Assembly: GCA_026874595.1 (NCBI GenBank)
Contig: CM049318.1
Coordinates: 45,114,456 to 45,178,455, forward strand
Length of the DNA stretch: 64,000 nucleotides
From: Sipunculus nudus
Taxonomy: Eukaryota; Annelida; Sipuncula; Golfingiida; Sipunculidae
Direction: 5' to 3'
Notes under the pieces: model-generated
Databases searched by the model: none
Told to the model about the DNA's origin: nothing
What the model saw: the letters and a program-made list of their open reading frames with translations, nothing else
Made by a program: the position numbers and the translations under genes
Shown: positions 33,332 to 44,651 of the stretch, piece after piece
How positions within the stretch are numbered: position 1 is the stretch's first letter
Layout of the letters: each line of letters opens with the position of its first letter

Positions 33332-34978
33332 TTCTGCAAAAATGGCCGATTTAAATTGCGAAAGAAGCGTTTTAGAAGCTTCATTAGGCCATTTAGACCC
33401 TGTTACAAACGTCGTTTTCGCCGAAATCAGCTCGGTTTTCGCGTAATACAAGATCGTGTTTTGTGCAAAAATGGCCGATTTAAATTGCGAAAGAAGCGTT
33501 TTAGAAGCTTCATTAGGCCATTTAGACCCTGTTACAAACGTCGTTTTCGCCGAAATCAGCTCGGTTTTCGCGTAATACAAGATCGTGTTTTCTGCAAAAA
33601 TGGCCGATTTAAATTGCGAAAGAAGCGTTTTAGAAGCTTCATTAGGCCATTTAGACCCTGTTACAAACGTCGTTTTCGCCGAAATCAGCTCGGTTTTCGC
33701 GTAATACAAGATCGTGTTTTCTGCAAAAATGGCCGATTTAAATTGCGAAAGAAGCGTTTTAGAAGCTTCATTAGGCCATTTAGACCCTGTTACAAACGTC
33801 GTTTTCGCCGAAATCAGCTCGGTTTTCGCGTAATACAAGATCGTGTTTTGTGCAAAAATGGCCGATTTAAATTGCGAAAGAAGCGTTTTAGAAGCTTCAT
33901 TAGGCCATTTAGACCCTGTTACAAACGTCGTTTTCGCCGAAATCAGCTCGGTTTTCGCGTAATACAAGATCGTGTTTTGTGCAAAAATGGCCGATTTAAA
34001 TTGCGAAAGAAGCGTTTTAGAAGCTTCATTAGGCCATTTAGACCCTGTTACAAACGTCGTTTTCGCCGAAATCAGCTCGGTTTTCGCGTAATACAAGATC
34101 GTGTTTTCTGCAAAAATGGCCGATTTAAATTGCGAAAGAAGCGTTTTAGAAGCTTCATTAGGCCATTTAGACCCTGTTACAAACGTCGTTTTCGCCGAAA
34201 TCAGCTCGGTTTTCGCGTAATACAAGATCGTGTTTTCTGCAAAAATGGCCGATTTAAATTGCGAAAGAAGCGTTTTAGAAGCTTCATTAGGCCATTTAGA
34301 CCCTGTTACAAACGTCGTTTTCGCCGAAATCAGCTCGGTTTTCGCGTAATACAAGATCGTGTTTTGTGCAAAAATGGCCGATTTAAATTGCGAAAGAAGC
34401 GTTTTAGAAGCTTCATTAGGCCATTTAGACCCTGTTACAAACGTCGTTTTCGCCGAAATCAGCTCGGTTTTCGCGTAATACAAGATCGTGTTTTCTGCAA
34501 AAATGGCCGATTTAAATTGCGAAAGAAGCGTTTTAGAAGCTTCATTAGGCCATTTAGACCCTGTTACAAACGTCGTTTTCGCCGAAATCAGCTCGGTTTT
34601 CGCGTAATACAAGATCGTGTTTTGTGCAAAAATGGCCGATTTAAATTGCGAAAGAAGCGTTTTAGAAGCTTCATTAGGCCATTTAGACCCTGTTACAAAC
34701 GTCGTTTTCGCCGAAATCAGCTCGGTTTTCGCGTAATACAAGATCGTGTTTTCTGCAAAAATGGCCGATTTAAATTGCGAAAGAAGCGTTTTAGAAGCTT
34801 CATTAGGCCATTTAGACCCTGTTACAAACGTCGTTTTCGCCGAAATCAGCTCGGTTTTCGCGTAATACAAGATCGTGTTTTGTGCAAAAATGGCCGATTT
34901 AAATTGCGAAAGAAGCGTTTTAGAAGCTTCATTAGGCCATTTAGACCCTGTTACAAACGTCGTTTTCGCCGAAATTAG
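33332..34978 (+). repeat. Segment of a 19-monomer (2,451-bp) higher-order duplication, copy 1
   Basis: The order of G and C at the ttttgtgc/ttttctgc site in twelve consecutive monomers (33,332 to 34,751) is identical to that in 35,783 to 37,202. Both segments run into a B' monomer (35,026 and 37,477), an offset of exactly 19 x 129 bp. The monomer just before B' differs between the copies (G versus C). Confidence 0.8.
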
Positions 34979-35025
34979 CTCGGTTTTCGCGTAACACAAG
35001 ATCGTGTTTTGTGCAAAAATGGCCG

Positions 35026-35067
35026 TTGTCTGATCTGAAAGAAGCCATTCAGGATCTTCATTCCCCG
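35026..35067 (+). repeat. Variant monomer B', divergent core (copy 2)
   Basis: Same core as 25,359-25,400, preceded by gaaattagctcgg and gcgtaacacaag. The aagaagggttt monomer follows at about 35,299, after one intervening copy that has gaaaggagcg. Confidence 0.93.
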
Positions 35068-35782
35068 ATTTAGACCCTGTTACAAACGTCGTTTTCGCCG
35101 AAATCAGCTCGGTTTTCGCGTAATACAAGATCGTGTTTTCTGCAAAAATGGCCGATTTAAATTGCGAAAGGAGCGTTTTAGAAGCTTCATTAGGCCATTT
35201 AGACCCTGTTACAAACGTCGTTTTCGCCGAAATCAGCTCGGTTTTCGCGTAATACAAGATCGTGTTTTGTGCAAAAATGGCCGATTTAAATTGCGAAAGA
35301 AGGGTTTTAGAAGCTTCATTAGGCCATTTAGACCCTGTTACAAACGTCGTTTTCGCCGAAATCAGCTCGGTTTTCGCGTAATACAAGATCGTGTTTTGTG
35401 CAAAAATGGCCGATTTAAATTGCGAAAGAAGCGTTTTAGAAGCTTCATTAGGCCATTTAGACCCTGTTACAAACGTCGTTTTCGCCGAAATCAGCTCGGT
35501 TTTCGCGTAATACAAGATCGTGTTTTCTGCAAAAATGGCCGATTTAAATTGCGAAAGAAGCGTTTTAGAAGCTTCATTAGGCCATTTAGACCCTGTTACA
35601 AACGTCGTTTTCGCCGAAATCAGCTCGGTTTTCGCGTAATACAAGATCGTGTTTTCTGCAAAAATGGCCGATTTAAATTGCGAAAGAAGCGTTTTAGAAG
35701 CTTCATTAGGCCATTTAGACCCTGTTACAAACGTCGTTTTCGCCGAAATCAGCTCGGTTTTCGCGTAATACAAGATCGTGTT

Positions 35783-37429
35783 TTCTGCAAAAATGGCCGA
35801 TTTAAATTGCGAAAGAAGCGTTTTAGAAGCTTCATTAGGCCATTTAGACCCTGTTACAAACGTCGTTTTCGCCGAAATCAGCTCGGTTTTCGCGTAATAC
35901 AAGATCGTGTTTTGTGCAAAAATGGCCGATTTAAATTGCGAAAGAAGCGTTTTAGAAGCTTCATTAGGCCATTTAGACCCTGTTACAAACGTCGTTTTCG
36001 CCGAAATCAGCTCGGTTTTCGCGTAATACAAGATCGTGTTTTCTGCAAAAATGGCCGATTTAAATTGCGAAAGAAGCGTTTTAGAAGCTTCATTAGGCCA
36101 TTTAGACCCTGTTACAAACGTCGTTTTCGCCGAAATCAGCTCGGTTTTCGCGTAATACAAGATCGTGTTTTCTGCAAAAATGGCCGATTTAAATTGCGAA
36201 AGAAGCGTTTTAGAAGCTTCATTAGGCCATTTAGACCCTGTTACAAACGTCGTTTTCGCCGAAATCAGCTCGGTTTTCGCGTAATACAAGATCGTGTTTT
36301 GTGCAAAAATGGCCGATTTAAATTGCGAAAGAAGCGTTTTAGAAGCTTCATTAGGCCATTTAGACCCTGTTACAAACGTCGTTTTCGCCGAAATCAGCTC
36401 GGTTTTCGCGTAATACAAGATCGTGTTTTGTGCAAAAATGGCCGATTTAAATTGCGAAAGAAGCGTTTTAGAAGCTTCATTAGGCCATTTAGACCCTGTT
36501 ACAAACGTCGTTTTCGCCGAAATCAGCTCGGTTTTCGCGTAATACAAGATCGTGTTTTCTGCAAAAATGGCCGATTTAAATTGCGAAAGAAGCGTTTTAG
36601 AAGCTTCATTAGGCCATTTAGACCCTGTTACAAACGTCGTTTTCGCCGAAATCAGCTCGGTTTTCGCGTAATACAAGATCGTGTTTTCTGCAAAAATGGC
36701 CGATTTAAATTGCGAAAGAAGCGTTTTAGAAGCTTCATTAGGCCATTTAGACCCTGTTACAAACGTCGTTTTCGCCGAAATCAGCTCGGTTTTCGCGTAA
36801 TACAAGATCGTGTTTTGTGCAAAAATGGCCGATTTAAATTGCGAAAGAAGCGTTTTAGAAGCTTCATTAGGCCATTTAGACCCTGTTACAAACGTCGTTT
36901 TCGCCGAAATCAGCTCGGTTTTCGCGTAATACAAGATCGTGTTTTCTGCAAAAATGGCCGATTTAAATTGCGAAAGAAGCGTTTTAGAAGCTTCATTAGG
37001 CCATTTAGACCCTGTTACAAACGTCGTTTTCGCCGAAATCAGCTCGGTTTTCGCGTAATACAAGATCGTGTTTTGTGCAAAAATGGCCGATTTAAATTGC
37101 GAAAGAAGCGTTTTAGAAGCTTCATTAGGCCATTTAGACCCTGTTACAAACGTCGTTTTCGCCGAAATCAGCTCGGTTTTCGCGTAATACAAGATCGTGT
37201 TTTCTGCAAAAATGGCCGATTTAAATTGCGAAAGAAGCGTTTTAGAAGCTTCATTAGGCCATTTAGACCCTGTTACAAACGTCGTTTTCGCCGAAATCAG
37301 CTCGGTTTTCGCGTAATACAAGATCGTGTTTTCTGCAAAAATGGCCGATTTAAATTGCGAAAGAAGCGTTTTAGAAGCTTCATTAGGCCATTTAGACCCT
37401 GTTACAAACGTCGTTTTCGCCGAAATTAG
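35783..37429 (+). repeat. Segment of a 19-monomer (2,451-bp) higher-order duplication, copy 2
   Basis: Counterpart of 33,332-34,978, matched by the G/C switch order and by the B' monomer that follows. Similarity of switch order stops left of 35,783, which marks one edge of the duplicated or converted segment. Confidence 0.8.
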
Positions 37430-37476
37430 CTCGGTTTTCGCGTAACACAAGATCGTGTTTTGTGCAAAAATGGCCG

Positions 37477-37518
37477 TTGTCTGATCTGAAAGAAGCCATT
37501 CAGGATCTTCATTCCCCG
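37477..37518 (+). repeat. Variant monomer B', divergent core (copy 3)
   Basis: Same core, 2,451 bp after copy 2, again with gaaattagctcgg/taacacaag before it and aagaagggttt two monomers later (about 37,752). Confidence 0.93.
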
Positions 37519-40500
37519 ATTTAGACCCTGTTACAAACGTCGTTTTCGCCGAAATCAGCTCGGTTTTCGCGTAATACAAGATCGTGTTTTCTGCAAAAAT
37601 GGCCGATTTAAATTGCGAAAGAAGCGTTTTAGAAGCTTCATTAGGCCATTTAGACCCTGTTACAAACGTCGTTTTCGCCGAAATCAGCTCGGTTTTCGCG
37701 TAATACAAGATCGTGTTTTGTGCAAAAATGGCCGATTTAAATTGCGAAAGAAGGGTTTTAGAAGCTTCATTAGGCCATTTAGACCCTGTTACAAACGTCG
37801 TTTTCGCCGAAATCAGCTCGGTTTTCGCGTAATACAAGATCGTGTTTTGTGCAAAAATGGCCGATTTAAATTGCGAAAGAAGCGTTTTAGAAGCTTCATT
37901 AGGCCATTTAGACCCTGTTACAAACGTCGTTTTCGCCGAAATCAGCTCGGTTTTCGCGTAATACAAGATCGTGTTTTCTGCAAAAATGGCCGATTTAAAT
38001 TGCGAAAGAAGCGTTTAAGAAGCTTCATTAGGCCATTTAGACCCTGTTACAAACGTCGTTTTCGCCGAAATCAGCTCGGTTTTCGCGTAATACAAGATCG
38101 TGTTTTCTGCAAAAATGGCCGATTTAAATTGCGAAAGAAGCGTTTTAGAAGCTTCATTAGGCCATTTAGACCCTGTTACAAACGTCGTTTTCGCCGAAAT
38201 CAGCTCGGTTTTCGCGTAATACAAGATCGTGTTTTCTGCAAAAATGGCCGATTTAAATTGCGAAAGAAGCGTTTTAGAAGCTTCATTAGGCCATTTAGAC
38301 CCTGTTACAAACGTCGTTTTCGCCGAAATCAGCTCGGTTTTCGCGTAATACAAGATCGTGTTTTGTGCAAAAATGGCCGATTTAAATTGCGAAAGAAGCG
38401 TTTGAGAAGCTTCATTAGGCCATTTAGACCCTGTTACAAACGTCGTTTTCGCCGAAATCAGCTCGGTTTTCGCGTAATACAAGATCGTGTTTTGTGCAAA
38501 AATGGCCGATTTAAATTGCGAAAGAAGCGTTTTAGAAGCTTCATTAGGCCATTTAGACCCTGTTACAAACGTCGTTTTCGCCGAAATCAGCTCGGTTTTC
38601 GCGTAATACAAGATCGTGTTTTGTGCAAAAATGGCCGATTTAAATTGCGAAAGAAGCGTTTTAGAAGCTTCATTAGGCCATTTAGACCCTGTTACAAACG
38701 TCGTTTTCGCCGAAATCAGCTCGGTTTTCGCGTAATACAAGATCGTGTTTTGTGCAAAAATGGCCGATTTAAATTGCGAAAGAAGCGTTTTAGAAGCTTC
38801 ATTAGGCCATTTAGACCCTGTTACAAACGTCGTTTTCGCCGAAATCAGCTCGGTTTTCGCGTAATACAAGATCGTGTTTTCTACAAAAATGGCCGATTTA
38901 AATTGCGAAAGAAGCGTTTTAGAAGCTTCATTAGGCCATTTAGGACCCTGTTACAAACGTCGTTTTCGCTGAAATCAGCTCGGTTTTCGCGTAATACAAG
39001 ATCGTGTTTTCTGCAAAAATGGCCGATTTAAATTGCGAAAGAAGCGTTTTAGAAGCTTCATTAGGCCATTTAGACCCTGTTACAAACGTCGTTTTCGCCG
39101 AAATCAGCTCGGTTTTCGCGTAATACAAGATCGTGTTTTGTGCAAAAATGGCCGATTTAAATTGCGAAAGAAGCGTTTTAGAAGCTTCATTAGGCCATTT
39201 AGACCCTGTTACAAACGTCGTTTTCGCCGAAATCAGCTCGGTTTTCGCGTAATACAAGATCGTGTTTTCTGCAAAAATGGCCGATTTAAATTGCGAAAGA
39301 AGCGTTTTAGAAGCTTCATTAGGCCATTTAGACCCTGTTACAAAACGTCGTTTTCGCCGAAATCAGCTCGGTTTTCGCGTAATACAAGATCGTGTTTTGT
39401 GCAAAAATGGCCGATTTAAATTGCGAAAGAAGCGTTTTAGAAGCTTCATTAGGCCATTTAGACCCTGTTACAAACGTCGTTTTCGCCGAAATCAGCTCGG
39501 TTTTCGCGTAATACAAGATCGTGTTTTGTGCAAAAATGGCCGATTTAAATTGCGAAAGAAGCGTTTTAGAAGCTTCATTAGGCCATTTAGACCCTGTTAC
39601 AAACGTCGTTTTCGCCGAAATCAGCTCGGTTTTCGCGTAATACAAGATCGTGTTTTCTGCAAAAATGGGCCGATTTAAATTGCGAAAGAAGCGTTTTAGA
39701 AGCTTCATTAGGCCATTTAGACCCCTGTTACAAACGTCGTTTTCGCCGAAATCAGCTCGGTTTTCGCGTAATACAAGATCGTGTTTTGTGCAAAAATGGC
39801 CGATTTAAATTGCGAAAGAAGCGTTTTAGAAGCTTCATTAGGCCATTTAGACCCTGTTACAAACGTCGTTTTCGCCGAAATCAGCTCGGTTTTCGCGTCA
39901 TACAAGATCGTGTTTTGTGCAAAAATGGCCGATTTAAATTGCGAAAGAAGCGTTTTAGAAGCTTCATTAGGCCATTTAGACCCTGTTACAAACGTCGTTT
40001 TCGCCGAAATCAGCTCGGTTTTCGCGTAATACAAGATCGTGTTTTCTGCAAAAATGGCCGATTTAAATTGCGAAAGAAGCGTTTTAGAAGCTTCATTAGG
40101 CCATTTAGACCCTGTTACAAACGTCGTTTTCGCTGAAATCAGCTCGGTTTTCGCGTAATACAAGATCGTGTTTTCTGCAAAAATGGCCGATTTAAATTGC
40201 GAAAGAAGCGTTTTAGAAGCTTCATTAGGCCATTTAGACCCTGTTACAAACGTCGTTTTCGCGAAATCAGCTCGGTTTTCGCGTAATACAAGATCGTGTT
40301 TTGTGCAAAAATGGCCGATTTTAAATTGCGAAAGAAGCGTTTAGAAGCTTCATTAGGCCATTTAGACCCTGTTACAAACGTCGTTTTCGCCGAAATCAGC
40401 TCGGTTTTCGCGTAATACAAGATCGTGTTTTCTGCAAAAATGGCCGATTTAAATTGCGAAAGAAGCGTTTTAGAAGCTTCATTAGGCCATTTAGACCCTG

Positions 40501-40839
40501 TTACAAACGTCGTTTTCGCCGAAATCAGCTCGGTTTTCGCGTAATACAAGATCGTGTTTTGTGCAAAAATGGCCGATTTAATTGCGAAAGAAGCGTTTTA
40601 GAAGCTTCATTAGGCCATTTAGACCCTGTTACAAACGTCGTTTTCGCCGAAATCAGCTCGGTTTTCGCGTAATACAAGATCGTGTTTGTGCAAAAATGGC
40701 CGATTTTAATTGCGAAAGAAGCGTTTTTAGAAGCTTCATTAGGCCATTTAGACCCTGTTACAAACGTCGTTTTCGCCGAAATCAGCTCGGTTTTCGCGTA
40801 ATACAAGATCGTGTTTTGTGCAAAAATGGCCGATTTAAA

Positions 40840-40901
40840 TTGCGAAAGAAGCGTTTTAGAAGCTTCATTATTGCGAAAGAAGCGTTTTAGAAGCTTCATT
40901 A
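40840..40901 (+). repeat. 31-bp tandem duplication inside one monomer
   Basis: ttgcgaaagaagcg...cttcatta occurs twice in immediate succession (40,840-40,870 and 40,871-40,901), making a 160-bp monomer. It is an out-of-register event within a monomer, rare in this array. Confidence 0.9.
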
Positions 40902-41509
40902 GGCCATTTAGACCCTGTTACAAACGTCGTTTTCGCCGAAATCAGCTCGGTTTTCGCGTAATACAAGATCGTGTTTTCTGCAAAAATGGCCGATTTAAAT
41001 TGCGAAAGAAGCGTTTTAGAAGCTTCATTAGGCCATTAAGACCCTGTTACAAACGTCGTTTTCGCCGAAATCAGCTCGGTTTTCGCGTAATACAAGATCG
41101 TGTTTTGTGCAAAAATGGCCGATTTAAATTGCGAAAGAAGCGTTTTAGAAGCTTCATTAGGCCATTTAGACCCTGTTACAAACGTCGTTTTCGCCGAAAT
41201 CAGCTCGGTTTTTCGCGTAATACAAGATCGTGTTTTGTGCAAAAATGGCCGATTTAAATTGCGAAAGAAGCGTTTTAGAAGCTTCATTAGGCCATTTAGA
41301 CCCTGTTACAAACGTCGTTTTCGCCCGAAATCAGCTCGGTTTTCGCGTAATACAAGATCGTGTTTTGTGCAAAAATGGCCGATTTAAATTGCGAAAGAAG
41401 CGTTTTAGGCTTCATTAGGCCATTTAGACCCTGTTACAAACGTCGTTTTCCGCCGAAATTAGCTCGGTTTTCGCGTAACACAAGATCGTGTTTTGTGCAA
41501 AAATGGCCG

Positions 41510-41551
41510 TTGTCTGATCTGAAAGAAGCCATTCAGGATCTTCATTCCCCG
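41510..41551 (+). repeat. Variant monomer B', divergent core (copy 4)
   Basis: Same core. The preceding monomer has a 2-bp deletion (gttttaggcttcatt, about 41,402) and gaaattagctcgg, a pair also seen at about 52,755-52,820. Confidence 0.93.
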
Positions 41552-44500
41552 ATTTAGACCCTGTTACAAACGTCGTTTTCGCCGAAATCAGCTCGGTTTT
41601 CGCGTAATACAAGATCGTGTTTTGTGCAAAAATGGCCGATTTAAATTGCGAAAGAAGCGTTTTAGAAGCTTCATTAGGCCATTTAGACCCTGTTACAAAC
41701 GTCGTTTTCGCCGAAATCAGCTCGGTTTTCGCGTAATACAAGATCGTGTTTCGTGCAAAAATGGCCGATTTTAATTGCGAAAGAAGCGTTTTAGAAGCTT
41801 CATTAGGCCATTTAGACCCTGTTACAAACGTCGTTTTCGCCGAAATCAGCTCGGTTTTCGCGTAATACAAGATCGTGTTTTGTGCAAAAATGGCCGATTT
41901 AAATTGCGAAAGAAGCGTTTTAGAAGCTTCATTAGGCCATTTAGACCCTGTTACAAACGTCGTTTTCGCCGAAATCAGCTCGGTTTTCGCGTAATACAAG
42001 ATCGTGTTTTCTGCAAAAATGGCCGATTTAAATTGCGAAAGAAGCGTTTTAGAAGCTTCATTAGGCCATTTAGACCCTGTTACAAACGTCGTTTTCGCCG
42101 AAATCAGCTCGGTTTTCGCGTAATACAAGATCGTGTTTTGTGCAAAAATGGCCGATTTAAATTGCGAAAGAAGCGTTTTAGAAGCTTCATTAGGCCATTT
42201 AGACCCTGTTACAAACGTCGTTTTCGCCGAAATCAGCTCGGTTTTTCGCGTAATACAAGATCGTGTTTTGTGCAAAAATGGCCGATTTAAATTGCGAAAG
42301 AAGCGTTTTAGGAAGCTTCATTAGGCCATTTAGACCCTGTTACAAACGTCGTTTTCGCCGAAATCAGCTCGGTTTTCGCGTAATACAAGATCGTGTTTTT
42401 GTGCAAAAATGGCCGATTTAAATTGCGAAAGAAGCGTTTTAGAAGCTTCATTAGGCCATTTAGACCCTGTTACAAACGTCGTTTTCGCCGAAATCAGCTC
42501 GGTTTTCGCGTAATACAAGATCGTGTTTTCTGCAAAAATGGCCGATTTAAATTGCGAAAGAAGCGTTTTAGAAGCTTCATTAGGCCATTTAGACCCTGTT
42601 ACAAACGTCGTTTTCGCCGAAATCAGCTCGGTTTTCGCGTAATACAAGATCGTGTTTTGTGCAAAAATGGCCGATTTAAATTGCCAAAGAAGCGTTTTAG
42701 AAGCTTCATTAGGCCATTTAGACCCTGTTACAAACGTCGTTTTCGCCCGAAATCAGCTCGGTTTTCGCGTAATACAAGATCGTGTTTTGTGCAAAAATGG
42801 CCGATTTAAATTGCGAAAGAAGCGTTTTAGAAGCTTCATTAGGCCATTTAGACCCTGTTACAAACGTCGTTTTCGCCGAAATCAGCTCGGTTTTCGCGTA
42901 ATACAAGATCGTGTTTTCTGCAAAAATGGCCGATTTAAATTGCGAAAGAAGCGTTTTAGAAGCTTCATTAGGCCATTTAGACCCTGTTACAAACGTCGTT
43001 TTCGCCGAAATCAGCTCGGTTTTCGCGTAATACAAGATCGTGTTTTGTGCAAAAATGGCCGATTTAAATTGCGAAAGAAGCGTTTTAGAAGCTTCATTAG
43101 GCCATTTAGACCCTGTTACAAACGTCGTTTTCGCCGAAATCAGCTCGGTTTTCGCGTAATACAAGATCGTGTTTTGTGCAAAAATGGCCGATTTAAATTG
43201 CGAAAGAAGCGTTTTAGAAGCTTCATTAGGCCATTTAGACCCTGTTACAAACGTCGTTTTCGCCGAAATCAGCTCGGTTTTCGCGTAATACAAGATCGTG
43301 TTTTGTGCAAAAATGGCCGATTTAAATTGCGAAAGAAGCTTTTTAGAAGCTTCATTAGGCCATTTAGACCCTGTTACAAACGTCGTTTTCGCCGAAATCA
43401 GCTCGGTTTTCGCGTAATACAAGATCGTGTTTTGTGCAAAAATGGCCGATTTAAATTGCGAAAGAAGCGTTTTAGAAGCTTCATTAGGCCATTTAGACCC
43501 TGTTACAAACGTCGTTTTCGCCGAAATCAGCTCGGTTTTCGCGTAATAAAAGATCGTGTTTTGTGCAAAAATGGCCGATTTAAATTGCGAAAGAAGCGTT
43601 TTAGAAGCTTCATTAGGCCATTTAGACCCTGTTACAAACGTCGTTTTCGCCGAAATCAGCTCGGTTTTCGCGTAATACAAGATCGTGTTTTCTGCAAAAA
43701 TGGCCGATTTAAATTGCGAAAGAAGCGTTTTAGAAGCTTCATTAGGCCATTTAGACCCTGTTACAAACGTCGTTTTCGCCGAAATCAGCTCGGTTTTCGC
43801 GTAATACAAGATCGTGTTTTCTGCAAAAATGGCCGATTTAAATTGCGAAAGAAGCGTTTTAGAAGCTTCATTAGGCCATTTAGACCCTGTTACAAACGTC
43901 GTTTTCGCCGAAATCAGCTCGGTTTTCGCGTAATACAAGATCGTGTTTTGTGCAAAAATGGCCGATTTAAATTGCGAAAGAAGCGTTTTAGAAGCTTCAT
44001 TAGGCCATTTAGACCCTGTTACAAACGTCGTTTTCGCCGAAATCAGCTCGGTTTTCGCGTTATACAAGATCGTGTTTTGTGCAAAAATGGCCGATTTAAA
44101 TTGCGAAAGAAGCGTTTTAGAAGCTTCATTAGGCCATTTAGACCCTGTTACAAACGTCGTTTTCGCCGAAATCAGCTCGGTTTTCGCGTAATACAAGATC
44201 GTGTTTTCTGCAAAAATGGCCGATTTAAATTGCGAAAGAAGCGTTTTAGAAGCTTCATTAGGCCATTTAGACCCTGTTACAAACGTCGTTTTCGCCGAAA
44301 TCAGCTCGGTTTTCGCGTAATACAAGATCGTGTTTTCTGCAAAAATGGCCGATTTAAATTGCGAAAGAAGCGTTTTAGAAGCTTCATTAGGCCATTTAGA
44401 CCCTGTTACAAACGTCGTTTTCGCCGAAATCAGCTCGGTTTTCGCGTAATACAAGATCGTGTTTTCTGCAAAAATGGCCGATTTAAATTGCGAAAGAAGC

Positions 44501-44609
44501 GTTTTAGAAGCTTCATTAGGCCATTTAGACCCTGTTACAAACGTCGTTTTCGCCGAAATTAGCTCGGTTTTCGCGTAACACAAGATCGTGTTTTGTGCAA
44601 AAATGGCCG

Positions 44610-44651
44610 TTGTCTGATCTGAAAGAAGCCATTCAGGATCTTCATTCCCCG
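44610..44651 (+). repeat. Variant monomer B', divergent core (copy 5)
   Basis: Same core with gaaattagctcgg/taacacaag before it. It lies 10,061 bp (78 monomers less one base) before the copy at 54,671, the same offset as other markers upstream of both. Confidence 0.93.

Larger units (their letters stand above)
30166..38940 (+). repeat. 129-bp satellite array, block 3a (homogeneous, clean)
   Basis: About 68 uniform copies of the aaatcagctcgg subfamily, same orientation as before the insertion. Copies differ mainly by ttttgtgc versus ttttctgc. Private marks include ggccgtttagacccttttac (about 32,098-32,117), gaaaggagcg (35,168) and two B' monomers 2,451 bp apart. The block continues block 2 in sequence type, as expected if the 2.7-kb insert landed in one array. 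Confidence 0.97.
38941..42750 (+). repeat. 129-bp satellite array, block 3b (indel-bearing)
   Basis: Same subfamily, but with scattered single-base indels: taggaccctg (38,942), caaaacgtcg (about 39,343), atgggccg (39,666), acccctg (39,721), ttcgcgaaatcag (about 40,260), gatttaattg (about 40,577), gtgtttgtgc (about 40,683), ctcggtttttcg (about 41,211 and 42,240) and tcgcccgaaatc (about 41,324 and 42,746). Density is lower than in 12,111-19,579. Some indels recur in related copies and may be real; others look like consensus errors. Confidence 0.9.
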
